Shown here in pieces: positions 1-7,311 of a stretch of DNA of 8,279 nucleotides. Numbering within the stretch: position 1 is the first letter of the stretch; each line of letters begins with the position of its first letter. Position numbers and translations under genes: made by a program. Origin of the DNA: a bacterium. Lineage in GTDB: Bacteria; Patescibacteriota; Minisyncoccia; Phycocordibacterales; UBA10002. The notes under the pieces are model-generated. The model was not told the DNA's origin, made no database searches, and saw only the letters and a list, made by a program, of their open reading frames with translations. The stretch covers positions 1-8,279 of the forward strand of contig JAUYPY010000003.1 of assembly GCA_030697445.1 (NCBI GenBank). The letters run 5' to 3'.

Positions 1-1775
1 TGAGTGAGCGCAAGCATACGCGAAAGATACGATTCCGGATTCGCTTGTAGCGCTTGTGGACTTCCTTCTTCAACAATACGGCCTCCGTCAAGCGCGATGA
101 TACGGTCGGAATCAAGTACGCTTGAAAGGCGGTGCGCGACAATAACAACCGTCAGCGCGCCACGCACGCGCGCAAGCATTTCTTTGTCTACGCTCTCCGA
201 CTCCGCATCTAACGCGCTTGTCGCTTCGTCTAAAATTAGAATTGCCGGTTTCCGCGCAAGGGCGCGCGCTAGGGCAATTCGCTGGCGCTCGCCGCCGGAA
301 AGCCGCGTGCCGCGCTCGCCGACAATTGTCGCGAGGCCTTTCGGCAAAGAGCGTATAAAACCTTCTATGCCGGTTTTTCTGCACGCATCTAAAATATCCT
401 CGTCGGAAACGGATGCATCGTAAAAACGGATGTTTTCGGAAATTGTGTCATTCCGCAAAAATACTTCTTGCGCAACATACACCACTTTTCGCCGCCACTC
501 GGCAAAGCTTATTTCACGCACATCAACGCCGTCCAGTGTGATGCTCCCCGACGATGGCGTGAGAAGCCCGAGCAAAATATCGACGAGAGTCGTCTTGCCC
601 GCGCCCGATGGTCCTATAATGCCGACGCTCTCGCCCTTTCGCACCGTAAAAGAAATGCCTGAAAGCGCGGGAGTTCCGCCGCCATAACTAAATTCGGCAT
701 CGGTAACGGCGATTTCGCGCTCAAAGAGAAATGCCTGCGTGCCGCGCACAGGGGGCGTGTGGAGCTTCGCCTCGCGCAGAGCGGCAAGAAACTCCTCAGC
801 GGCGGGCAACATTTCGAGCGTCGTTGAAAAACCCGACTGCATATTATTGATGTTGCCGAAGATGCGGTTGATAAGATAGATAATCGCAACGAATGACACA
901 AGGTCAAACGAGAGGTATTGATACGAGACCGCAAACACCACGAGAATAAAAACAACGCTAACAGGCTCAAAGGAAAGCTTGGTCGTGAGTTTAATGCAGT
1001 GCTTGCGAAATTCCGCCTGTTCCGTGCGCTGAAACAAAGCGCGCACTGATTTCGCGACGGGGCGCTCCACACCGAGCGCTTTGACTGTCTTCACGCCCGC
1101 GAGCGTCTCCGCAAGCGCGTGGGATATCTGTTTGCTCAGGGTAAGGAGTTCGCCGGTCAGGCGCCGTATCTTTCGAATAAGCGGCAAGAGCGCCAGTACG
1201 AGTCCCGCGCCTAAAAACGCGGTCAACACGGTAATCTGCCACGAGAGCATCAAGGAAATCGCCAGGAAGGTAAGCGAACTTCCCGCCGATAAAATGAAGC
1301 CAAGAATATCGTCAAAAAGCCGCGCCGCCTGCTTGACATCGGACATCACGACATGGTTCAGGTGTCCAATTTTCTGCCGGCGCAGATACGAAAAGTCGGC
1401 TCCCAAAAACGCCTCGTACAAGCGGCGGCGCATTTCGGTTTTATACTGCGCGGTAATGCGCGCGCGCAAATATCCTGACACAAACAGCGTGGCGGTCTTG
1501 AAAAGAAATGCCGCAAAGGTAACGGCGAGCAGGGTCTGAAATGAAAGCGTAATCCCCGCAAAAGACAGTGCTTTGGATATGAATGCGAGCGCAAAGTTTG
1601 AACCGAGGTCCCCTCCTTTTACAAAAACCGTGAAGAGCGGTATGAGCAAGCTGATCCCCACTCCCTCCAAGAAACCTCCGAAAATCCCGAGGCCGGCAAG
1701 CCCAAAAAGCCGCAAATGATAATCTGCGTAGAGCTCGCGAAGCAGGCGCCATATTTTTGTAAAACGCAATGTCAT
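1..1775 (-). CDS. ABC exporter, fused membrane and ATPase domains (MsbA/PglK-like), 3' end cut by window edge
   Basis: This is a half-size ABC exporter that would dimerise in the inner membrane and use ATP to flip or export a lipid-linked substrate. The first 591 residues are visible and stay open to the window edge. The ATG at 1773-1775 was chosen because it overlaps the upstream gene's stop as ATGA. Residues 1-310 form the membrane domain, with hydrophobic segments near 22-50, 80-100, 155-178, 180-200, 270-290 and 291-308. The ATPase domain follows: Walker A GPSGAGKTT at 388-396 (Lys394), Q-loop Gln436, exporter X-loop TIVGERG at 483-489, signature LSGGE at 492-496, Walker B ILILDE ending Asp516-Glu517, D-loop SALD to 523, and switch His548. 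All ATPase motifs are intact, so the protein should be active. About 590 residues matches the family's usual length, so little should be missing. Its place last in a glycosyltransferase operon suggests a glycolipid or lipid-linked oligosaccharide substrate. The exact substrate cannot be read from sequence, and lipid A (MsbA) is the main alternative. Confidence 0.95.
   Translation of the reverse strand, partial: MTLRFTKIWRLLRELYADYHLRLFGLAGLGIFGGFLEGVGISLLIPLFTVFVKGGDLGSNFALAFISKALSFAGITLSFQTLLAVTFAAFLFKTATLFVSGYLRARITAQYKTEMRRRLYEAFLGADFSYLRRQKIGHLNHVVMSDVKQAARLFDDILGFILSAGSSLTFLAISLMLSWQITVLTAFLGAGLVLALLPLIRKIRRLTGELLTLSKQISHALAETLAGVKTVKALGVERPVAKSVRALFQRTEQAEFRKHCIKLTTKLSFEPVSVVFILVVFAVSYQYLSFDLVSFVAIIYLINRIFGNINNMQSGFSTTLEMLPAAEEFLAALREAKLHTPPVRGTQAFLFEREIAVTDAEFSYGGGTPALSGISFTVRKGESVGIIGPSGAGKTTLVDILLGLLTPSSGSITLDGVDVREISFAEWRRKVVYVAQEVFLRNDTISENIRFYDASVSDEDILDACRKTGIEGFIRSLPKGLATIVGERGTRLSGGERQRIALARALARKPAILILDEATSALDAESESVDKEMLARVRGALTVVIVAHRLSSVLDSDRIIALDGGRIVEEGSPQALQANPESYLSRMLALT
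1772..1775 (-). promoter_or_regulatory. ATGA stop/start overlap (translational coupling)
   Basis: The TGA stop of the GT9 gene and the ATG of the ABC exporter share bases, read as ATGA on the minus strand. No purine-rich Shine-Dalgarno sequence lies in the dozen bases before this ATG. Termination-reinitiation coupling is therefore the likely way the exporter is translated. The overlap is seen directly; the mechanism is inferred. Confidence 0.75.
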
Positions 1776-2926
1776 ACAAGTTGTTCAAACGCTTCATAGA
1801 CCGCGGAAACGGAAATCGCTTCCACTGCCGCGCGGCGCGCGGCGGCTGAACCTGGCCGTTTTATTACAAACGATGAAGGCGTATGCTTCGGAGGCGGAAG
1901 CACTTGCGCACTTCGCTCGTCATTGGGCGGCTGTTCATTCGGTTCAACCGGACCGATGATGTCTACCAAAGGAACGCCGAGCGCATGTGCGATGTAAATA
2001 AGCCCGGTATCCACAGCGATAAACATATGGAGCTTTTTGATAAGCGACGGCAACTCTTCCAGAGAAAACTCGGTTGCGGCAACTGCTCGTTCCCCGCGCT
2101 TCATCATACCTACAACTTCATTTACCGCCTGCAAATTACGCGCGCTGTCTATAAAAATAGTACGCGCTTCGCCGCTTTCAACAATTCGGTCTGCGAGTTC
2201 CGCAAACCGTTCCGGCGGCCATTCTTTAATTCGATTGCCGGCCGTTACAGTAATACCTATGCGAAGTTGAGCGTCGGCAAATTTCTTCACGCGAAGAAAC
2301 TCCTTCACCTTCTGTTCGCCTTCAGGAGTTGTAAAAACCTCTTTTACAGGAAGCGCGTATGGCACTCTAAGCGGAACAAGAAGCCGCAAATAGTGAGCTT
2401 GCAAGAATGAACAGTGTTCATAGCGCACGGAGCGCGTATTCCACCAATCGGTTAGTATTTCAACAAGCGTCCGTGGGCGCACTACTGTTTTTATCCGCAC
2501 CGGCGCGGCGCTCCAAAGCGCCGCCAAACTGCCAAACGGATTATTTGCAAGCGCAATCGCATAATCAAACTTCTGCTGATAGAGAAACAAAAAAAACCGC
2601 CCGCGGCCCCAAAAACCCTTGAAAGGTGCATCATTCATCACAATCAGTTCGTCAATGCGCGGATTGTGACGCACGATGCCAGCCGCGTTTTTTGCAACAA
2701 GCACCGAAAGACGGCAGTGAGGATACTGTAGTTTAAGCGCGCGAAATACTGGGGTCGCGCACACCAAGTCGCCAACCCTTGTCATAATTGGAATCACCAA
2801 AATCCGCGCCTCTCGCGGCGCGCGCATTCGCGCGCGCCGCAAAAACCCAACAAAAAAAAGCACGGGCGATAGAACCATACCAAGCGTCGCGTAAAAAATA
2901 AACCGACATCGTTCTCCGAAAAGCAT
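1772..2926 (-). CDS. GT9 family glycosyltransferase (heptosyltransferase-like) with N-terminal membrane anchor
   Basis: This 384-residue protein belongs to glycosyltransferase family 9, whose known members (WaaC, WaaF, WaaQ type) transfer ADP-heptose to lipopolysaccharide core. A hydrophobic segment at about 9-29, followed by an Arg-rich patch at 30-41, suggests a membrane anchor with the catalytic part in the cytoplasm. The N-terminal domain opens with RILVIPIMTRVGDLVCATPV at 41-60. Asp53 sits where the catalytic Asp of WaaC lies. The nucleotide-binding half shows GITVTAGNRIKEWPPERFAEL at 224-244 (split here as GITVTAGNRIKE and WPPERFAEL), and AVDTGLIYIAHALGVPL at 304-320 followed by VDIIGP. 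The family usually has His after the DTG segment (DTGxxH); here it is Tyr311. The ATG at 2926 lies 11 bases after the carbamoyltransferase stop and has a GAAG element at good distance. The donor sugar need not be heptose, and no heptose synthesis genes are visible. Confidence 0.9.
   Translation of the reverse strand: MLFGERCRFIFYATLGMVLSPVLFFVGFLRRARMRAPREARILVIPIMTRVGDLVCATPVFRALKLQYPHCRLSVLVAKNAAGIVRHNPRIDELIVMNDAPFKGFWGRGRFFLFLYQQKFDYAIALANNPFGSLAALWSAAPVRIKTVVRPRTLVEILTDWWNTRSVRYEHCSFLQAHYLRLLVPLRVPYALPVKEVFTTPEGEQKVKEFLRVKKFADAQLRIGITVTAGNRIKEWPPERFAELADRIVESGEARTIFIDSARNLQAVNEVVGMMKRGERAVAATEFSLEELPSLIKKLHMFIAVDTGLIYIAHALGVPLVDIIGPVEPNEQPPNDERSAQVLPPPKHTPSSFVIKRPGSAAARRAAVEAISVSAVYEAFEQLV
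2815..2840. repeat. 11-bp perfect inverted repeat with 4-base loop inside GT9 gene
   Basis: Positions 2815-2825 (GCGGCGCGCGC) are the exact reverse complement of 2830-2840, with ATTC between them. In the transcript this gives an all-GC 11-bp stem with a GAAU loop, about 90 bases into the GT9 coding region. It encodes the Arg/Ala-rich patch just after the membrane segment. No T-run follows on the coding strand, so it is not a classical terminator. Part of the symmetry comes from alternating GCG/CGC codons, which makes function uncertain. Confidence 0.6.
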
Positions 2927-2934
2927 ATATTTTA

Positions 2935-2938
2935 CTTC
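2935..2938 (-). promoter_or_regulatory. Weak ribosome binding site for GT9 gene
   Basis: On the minus strand GAAG lies 9-12 bases before the ATG at 2926 and overlaps the TAG stop of the carbamoyltransferase gene. It is the best-placed Shine-Dalgarno-like element in the window, though only four bases long. It supports the chosen GT9 start. Confidence 0.45.
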
Positions 2939-4719
2939 TATTTTTTCGTTACAATATAATCGTGTAGCACCAGCGCGTCCATTTCCGTATTAAGAAAACA
3001 CCGCAATGCATCTTCCGGCGTTTCTACTATCGGCTCGCCTGCATCGTTGAATGAAGTGTTTAAGACAAGGGGTACGCCGGTTTCTTTTTCAAACGCCTTA
3101 AGCAATTCATAGTACGGCTTGTTTGCGTCAATCGTGACGGACTGAATGCGGCAACTGCCGTCCACATGCACAATAGACGGCACGAGGGCGCGTTTTTCTT
3201 TCACGACCGGCGCGGCAAGAAGCATAAAAGGACTTGGGTGTTCTAACTCAAACCACTCTCGCTGTTTCTCCGCAAGCACGCTCGCCGCAAACGGACGCCA
3301 CGGTTCGCGGTGTTTTACTTTTTTGTTTATTATGTTCGCCATTTCCGGATTACGGGCATCGCCGACAATAGAACGATTGCCGAGCGCGCGCGGACCGTAT
3401 TCGCTTCCGTCCTGAAACCAACCAACAATTTTTCCATCTGCAATCAACTTCGCCGCATCCGTTGAAATGTCCGAAGAACGGCGGACAATGATTTTGTCTT
3501 TGTAGGTGTCAAGCGCAGCTACAATTTCTTTTTCTGTATATGAACGGCCAAGTGACGCCGACTTCATTTCCCAAAAGCGCGGCAGACTTGCAATCATATG
3601 TGCACCCCACAAGGCGCATCCGAGCGCAATGCCGGTATCGGAAGCAGCCGGCTGAACAAAGAGCCGCTTAAAACCGACATCCTCAAGAAACCGCCGATTG
3701 GCGTCAATGTTCAGCGCGACGCCGCCTGCAACGCATAGGTTTTCTGCCGCAGTTATCGCTTTTATCTTTTTCCCCCACCCAACCATCACACGCTCAAGCA
3801 CTTCCTGCCCCGCCCGCGCGACCGCCGCATAGTATGGTTCCGGCAACGGTGTGTGCCTCTCACGCATTGGCTTTTCAAAACGGATTTCTTGAAATACCGC
3901 AGGTTCTATTAGTACGCTTTCGCCAAGTGGAGAAAAACGGAGCCATATATGAAAAAGCCCGGACACCTTGGCAAACATTCGGAGATACGAGAGAAGGCGC
4001 GGCTCCCGTTTTTTTGCAATCGTGCCTTCCCCTTCAAAACGAAGCAGTGGATTGCAAAAAAATTGCCCGTCTTTTTCCACAAACCACCGCTCGGGCGGAT
4101 ACGCGTTCAATACGCGCATATCTCCATATGGAGCCAGCCCCATCATTTTTCCCTCATTGTAATGCCCGAAGTTGAGATATTCTTCGGAAATAAGAGAATA
4201 AAACTTACCAACACCAGTTGTGTATGGAAAACGCGTTTTACGCCGAATATGCATCGTTTTATGAATCTCCGTTAGCCGATTACCGGTGCCGCGATAGAGC
4301 GTTTCCGTTTCCGTGCCAACCACCCCGAGGTTTGTCGCCATTTTTTCTCCAGCTCCGTCAACCACCAGCACCGCCGCATCCTCAAATGGTGAGCAGAAAA
4401 ACGCGTGCGCCGCGTGCGCGTCGTGATGATTGACGATGTGAATTTTCGCACGGGAGAATGAATCGCCGCAGCCGCGCTCCAAAAGTTCACGCATACGAAT
4501 ACCTTCGGTACGCCCAATCTGGTCAATGACCACCATATCAATGTCCGAATGCGAGAGGCCGCACTCTTTGAGGCAGTACGCGATGGAGCGCGCGGGGAAA
4601 ATGTTGTGCGAGTGCTTCACGCGGCAGAGCCGCTCTTCGGCAATCGCCACCACGCGCTTCCCCGCAATGAGTGCGGCCCCCGTATCGTGGGAAGTAATTT
4701 TTATACCAAGAATGTTCAT
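2938..4719 (-). CDS. O-carbamoyltransferase, NodU/CmcH/TobZ family
   Basis: The family transfers a carbamoyl group from carbamoyl phosphate to a hydroxyl through a carbamoyl-adenylate made with ATP. Known substrates are Nod factors, cephamycin and tobramycin. This 593-residue copy is full length, with a Kae1-like N-terminal domain and a YrdC-like C-terminal domain. It shows HDTGAAL at 11-17, the metal/active-site motif HHDAHAAHAF at 98-107, VVDGAGE at 119-125, KMMGLAPYG at 191-199, AGGVALN at 331-337 and PAASDTGIALG at 357-367. The C-terminal part has DGSEYGPRALGNRSI at 437-451, REPWRPFAASVL at 471-482 and LNTSFNDAGEPIVETPEDA at 553-571. The start is set at ATG 4719 because the family normally begins with M-N-I-L-G-I. 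An in-frame TTG at 4728 would add three residues. It sits between transferase genes with gaps of about 10 bases, so a glycan hydroxyl is the likely acceptor; the exact acceptor is unknown. Confidence 0.95.
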   Translation of the reverse strand: MNILGIKITSHDTGAALIAGKRVVAIAEERLCRVKHSHNIFPARSIAYCLKECGLSHSDIDMVVIDQIGRTEGIRMRELLERGCGDSFSRAKIHIVNHHDAHAAHAFFCSPFEDAAVLVVDGAGEKMATNLGVVGTETETLYRGTGNRLTEIHKTMHIRRKTRFPYTTGVGKFYSLISEEYLNFGHYNEGKMMGLAPYGDMRVLNAYPPERWFVEKDGQFFCNPLLRFEGEGTIAKKREPRLLSYLRMFAKVSGLFHIWLRFSPLGESVLIEPAVFQEIRFEKPMRERHTPLPEPYYAAVARAGQEVLERVMVGWGKKIKAITAAENLCVAGGVALNIDANRRFLEDVGFKRLFVQPAASDTGIALGCALWGAHMIASLPRFWEMKSASLGRSYTEKEIVAALDTYKDKIIVRRSSDISTDAAKLIADGKIVGWFQDGSEYGPRALGNRSIVGDARNPEMANIINKKVKHREPWRPFAASVLAEKQREWFELEHPSPFMLLAAPVVKEKRALVPSIVHVDGSCRIQSVTIDANKPYYELLKAFEKETGVPLVLNTSFNDAGEPIVETPEDALRCFLNTEMDALVLHDYIVTKK

Positions 4720-4722
4720 CGT

Positions 4723-4726
4723 CTTC
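4723..4726 (-). promoter_or_regulatory. Weak ribosome binding site before carbamoyltransferase ATG
   Basis: GAAG occupies bases -7 to -4 relative to the ATG at 4719 on the minus strand, closer than ideal. The alternative TTG start at 4728 has only an A/T-rich leader (TTAAAAGTTAAA) before it. This weakly favours the ATG. Confidence 0.3.
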
Positions 4727-4729
4727 AAT

Positions 4730-6067
4730 TTAACTTTTAATAGCGCTTAGCACAACTTCCAAAAGCCGCTCGCTTGCACGGCCGTCGTTTCCGTACGCTT
4801 GTTCATTAGCAACCTGTTCTTGTGCTTTTTGGTCAGCATCTGGATTTTCCAACAAGCGGAAAAGTGCGGAGCGGAGCGCCGGTATATCGTACACCGCCGG
4901 TATACCTTCTGCGACAAGTGGCTGAATGTGGTCAAGTTCATGTAAGCGCGCAACACTTTTCCAAAACGGCGTTGGCTTCGGGTCGCACCCAAGCAAAATT
5001 ACCGTCTTGCCTAAAACAAGCGCGTCAACCGCAATGCTTGAAAATACAGTAAGAACGATGTCGCTCCCGCAAATTGTCTCAACAAGACGGATGTCGTCTG
5101 CCGCGCTCAATTCCGTTACTTTTATTGCTTTACCGCCATCGCCGAACCTCGTACCAGGCCGTTCTATGACCACATTATTCGGCATTGTCTTTTCATCAAG
5201 AAAAACCGTGTCTGTTGGCGGCATACGCACAAAGAGAATGTGCGAATCGGGAATAACGCGCGCGAGAAGCCGTATCATTCCGTCATCAAATCCCCTGCCA
5301 ACTTCACCATCGCCAACTTTTATAATCCTATCGCCCAATGGGGAGTAAAGAATGATGCGTTTACCTCGCACCAGCCACTCTGCTTTCAGCGCGTTTAAGT
5401 TCGGACACTTGTAGCGGTCGTAGTGTGGAACGCCAACGACGCGAATGATTTTCGGCGAAATGTTGTGAATTTCAACAGCTTCTCTTTTTACAATCTCATT
5501 GTTGACGACCAGCGTATCCGGTATGACTCGGAATCCACCTTTGGTAGTCAAATTATCCCAAGAGCGCACCATTCCGATTGTCGCGATACCGCGGCATTTT
5601 GCTTCGTTGGTAATGCGAGAATCTGCAGACCCAAACACATCGGTAGAAAAGACAAGCAACGGTTTCCACTTTTCAAAGAGTTCCGCATATGCGTTTTTCG
5701 GCATAATGAGCCGATAGAGAAATGGGATGAGCGGACGCAAAAATAGCGCGAACGGGCGCAGTGCCCGTATGAGCCATGGCCGTTCAAAACCGATACGCAT
5801 CTTTTGCATAATAGTAAGCGAACGCGTACGCACCGCCGCCGTTGCGAGGTCCTTGAAGAATGCATCTAGGCGGCGTATGCGCCCAGGCACGCCTTCAACA
5901 AACACATTTACTGCGCCGTATTCTTTTTGTAAAAAGTCCTTCTTTTTTTCTGGACATACGATTACAATGCGCGCGCCAGGCGCCTTTTTAAGCATTCCAA
6001 AAAACGGCGCCGACAAAATATTGCGCGAAACGAACGGGTGGAAACTGGTAATAATAATTGTTTTCAT
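4730..6067 (-). CDS. GT-B-fold transferase, CDP-glycerol glycerophosphotransferase/surface-carbohydrate type
   Basis: This 445-residue protein resembles GT-B-fold enzymes of surface carbohydrate synthesis. These include the CDP-glycerol glycerophosphotransferase (TagB/TagF) and UDP-GlcNAc 2-epimerase-like groups, whose mid-protein motif is of the G-x-P-R-x-D type. Here the motif reads VVGVPHYDRY at 210-219. The N-terminal Rossmann half begins MKTIIITSFHPF, and a hydrophobic and basic stretch at about 95-122 could sit on the membrane. The C-terminal half has VFSSIAVDALVLGKTVILLG at 341-360, the usual Ser-Ser then helix then GK-x-V-I nucleotide-site pattern, and ends with a DGRASERL helix at 428-435. 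It is a diverged paralogue of the partial gene at 7349-8279, aligning along its whole visible length. The ATG at 6067 overlaps the upstream stop as ATGA. Donor and acceptor are unknown; it could transfer a sugar or a polyol phosphate. Confidence 0.75.
   Translation of the reverse strand: MKTIIITSFHPFVSRNILSAPFFGMLKKAPGARIVIVCPEKKKDFLQKEYGAVNVFVEGVPGRIRRLDAFFKDLATAAVRTRSLTIMQKMRIGFERPWLIRALRPFALFLRPLIPFLYRLIMPKNAYAELFEKWKPLLVFSTDVFGSADSRITNEAKCRGIATIGMVRSWDNLTTKGGFRVIPDTLVVNNEIVKREAVEIHNISPKIIRVVGVPHYDRYKCPNLNALKAEWLVRGKRIILYSPLGDRIIKVGDGEVGRGFDDGMIRLLARVIPDSHILFVRMPPTDTVFLDEKTMPNNVVIERPGTRFGDGGKAIKVTELSAADDIRLVETICGSDIVLTVFSSIAVDALVLGKTVILLGCDPKPTPFWKSVARLHELDHIQPLVAEGIPAVYDIPALRSALFRLLENPDADQKAQEQVANEQAYGNDGRASERLLEVVLSAIKS
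6064..6067 (-). promoter_or_regulatory. ATGA stop/start overlap (translational coupling)
   Basis: The TGA stop of the GT4 gene overlaps the ATG of the downstream GT-B transferase as ATGA. The bases just before this ATG (GGCGTACTCAAA) hold no good Shine-Dalgarno match, so coupled reinitiation is likely. The overlap is seen; the mechanism is inferred. Confidence 0.75.
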
Positions 6068-7311
6068 TTTGAGTACGCCGCGCTTCTTTTCTGTAATGTC
6101 TTTTCAAACACCGTCTGCATATCTGCCGCGTACTTTTTCCATGAAAGATTCGCTCGAACAAACGCCGCGCCGTCCTTATTCAATCGTTCGTAGAGTGCGC
6201 CGTCGTACGCAAGCTTTCTGACCGCGCGCGCAATGGAAGCCGGGTTCCCCGGCTCAATAAAGAGCGCGGTCTCGCCGTCTTTGAGCACTTCCGCCGCGCC
6301 GATGGTTTGTGAGATGACGGCTGGCAACCCGGTCGCGAGCGCTTCAAACACCGCGAGCCCCCATGTCTGCATATGCGCGGCTGAAATAAATATATCGCTT
6401 TGATAGTACGCCGACAAAAGTTCCGCATCGCTCACAACACCCGAGAAAGTTACGGAGTTTTCCAAGTGTAATTCGCGCACCAGCTCACGCAATTTCTCAT
6501 AATAGGCGCGCGCGATGTCGCGGTGCATATAATCTCCGACAATCTGCAGATGCGCTGAATACCCCGCATCGTGCAAGAGCGCGACGACGCGGATAATGTC
6601 TTCAAATCGGCGGTGAATATAAAAAATGCCGTGCGTCAAAAGACGGATTTCTTTGCTTTTGTCCAAAGGCGCGCGGGCGCGGAACGGAAACCGTTCCGCG
6701 GAAACGCCAGAACGCACCACGACACTATCGCGCCATGTCTCTCGTTTCAGAATCTGCGTGGTCCGTTCATTCAGCACCGCAATCTGGTCAATACTTTTCC
6801 AAAACACTCTCCGTTCATAAAAGTCGCGCAGGCGGTAGAAAGGCATTTTAAAAATACTTTTACGCTTCCTGCCAAAAAGCGGAGCGTCGAAGAGCGACCA
6901 TGAGGCGGTATGCAAGTCGTTCAACATAAGCACGGCAGGCGTGTGCGGGTGGCGTTTTTTGAAATAATACGCGGTGCGGCAACTTGTCTGGTCGTGCGGA
7001 TTCAAAATCTCCGTATCATCCGGAATCAGCGCGGCGAGGCGCCGCGCGAGACGATTGTCATACGCGGATTGCAGCAAAAAACCGATAAACGGCACACGAA
7101 AGAACTTTTTGTAAAATGGCGGCGGTATTTCTGGAAGCGACACTACCGGCAACCCGCGCACCTCGTCCGGAAAACAAGTGGCGGGATTGAAGCGAAACGA
7201 ATACAACACCGCATCAAAACCAGCGACGCGCAGTTCGCGCGTCAAATTGATTGCCTGCCGCTCCCCGCCGCCGGAAACAGAAAGCGCCGCTTGGATGATT
7301 GCAATACGCAT
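6064..7311 (-). CDS. GT4 family glycosyltransferase (retaining, GT-B fold)
   Basis: This 415-residue protein has the layout of family 4 glycosyltransferases, which transfer a sugar from a nucleotide-sugar to a growing glycan at the cytoplasmic face of the membrane. It begins MRIAIIQAALSVSGGGERQ, with the Gly-rich acceptor-side loop at 14-16. It has a linker VRSGVSAERF at 199-208 and RRFEDIIRVVALL at 234-246 opening the donor-binding half. It then shows LQIVGD at 255-260, VTFSGVVSDAELLSAYYQSD at 287-306, and QTWGLAVFEALATGLPAVIS at 315-334. In most GT4 enzymes the last motif carries E-x7-E; here the first Glu is Gln315 and the second is Glu323. The ATG at 7311 is chosen because it gives the family's normal N terminus. 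A longer in-frame start at 7548 would add 79 unrelated residues overlapping the upstream gene by about 200 bases. It is 37 bases after the upstream stop. The specific sugar is unknown. Confidence 0.92.
   Translation of the reverse strand: MRIAIIQAALSVSGGGERQAINLTRELRVAGFDAVLYSFRFNPATCFPDEVRGLPVVSLPEIPPPFYKKFFRVPFIGFLLQSAYDNRLARRLAALIPDDTEILNPHDQTSCRTAYYFKKRHPHTPAVLMLNDLHTASWSLFDAPLFGRKRKSIFKMPFYRLRDFYERRVFWKSIDQIAVLNERTTQILKRETWRDSVVVRSGVSAERFPFRARAPLDKSKEIRLLTHGIFYIHRRFEDIIRVVALLHDAGYSAHLQIVGDYMHRDIARAYYEKLRELVRELHLENSVTFSGVVSDAELLSAYYQSDIFISAAHMQTWGLAVFEALATGLPAVISQTIGAAEVLKDGETALFIEPGNPASIARAVRKLAYDGALYERLNKDGAAFVRANLSWKKYAADMQTVFEKTLQKRSAAYSK
6678..6700. repeat. 10-bp perfect inverted repeat with 3-base loop inside GT4 gene
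   Basis: CGCGGAACGG at 6678-6687 is exactly complementary to 6691-6700, separated by AAA. It lies within the codons for residues AERFPFR (about 205-211) of the GT4 enzyme, at the junction of its two domains. The stem is not simple GC alternation, so it is less easily explained by codon bias than the repeat at 2815-2840. No T-run follows it on the coding strand. Function is unknown and it may be coincidental. Confidence 0.55.

Noticed and set aside
4..423. Plus-strand open frame of 139 residues
   Set aside because: It is antisense to the ATPase domain of the ABC exporter, whose Walker B, signature and His-switch motifs are intact on the minus strand. Its product is Ser/Arg/Ala-rich with no recognisable domain.
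1..1775. ABC gene as broken, because only fragments in other frames have start and stop inside the window
   Set aside because: Reading from the ATG at 1775 gives one continuous frame with every expected motif. It only lacks a stop because it runs past position 1.
1883..2410. Plus-strand open frame of 175 residues
   Set aside because: It is antisense to the conserved C-terminal half of the GT9 gene, with no motif of its own.
2815..2840. Hairpin as a rho-independent terminator
   Set aside because: It is inside a coding region and no T-run follows the stem on the coding strand.
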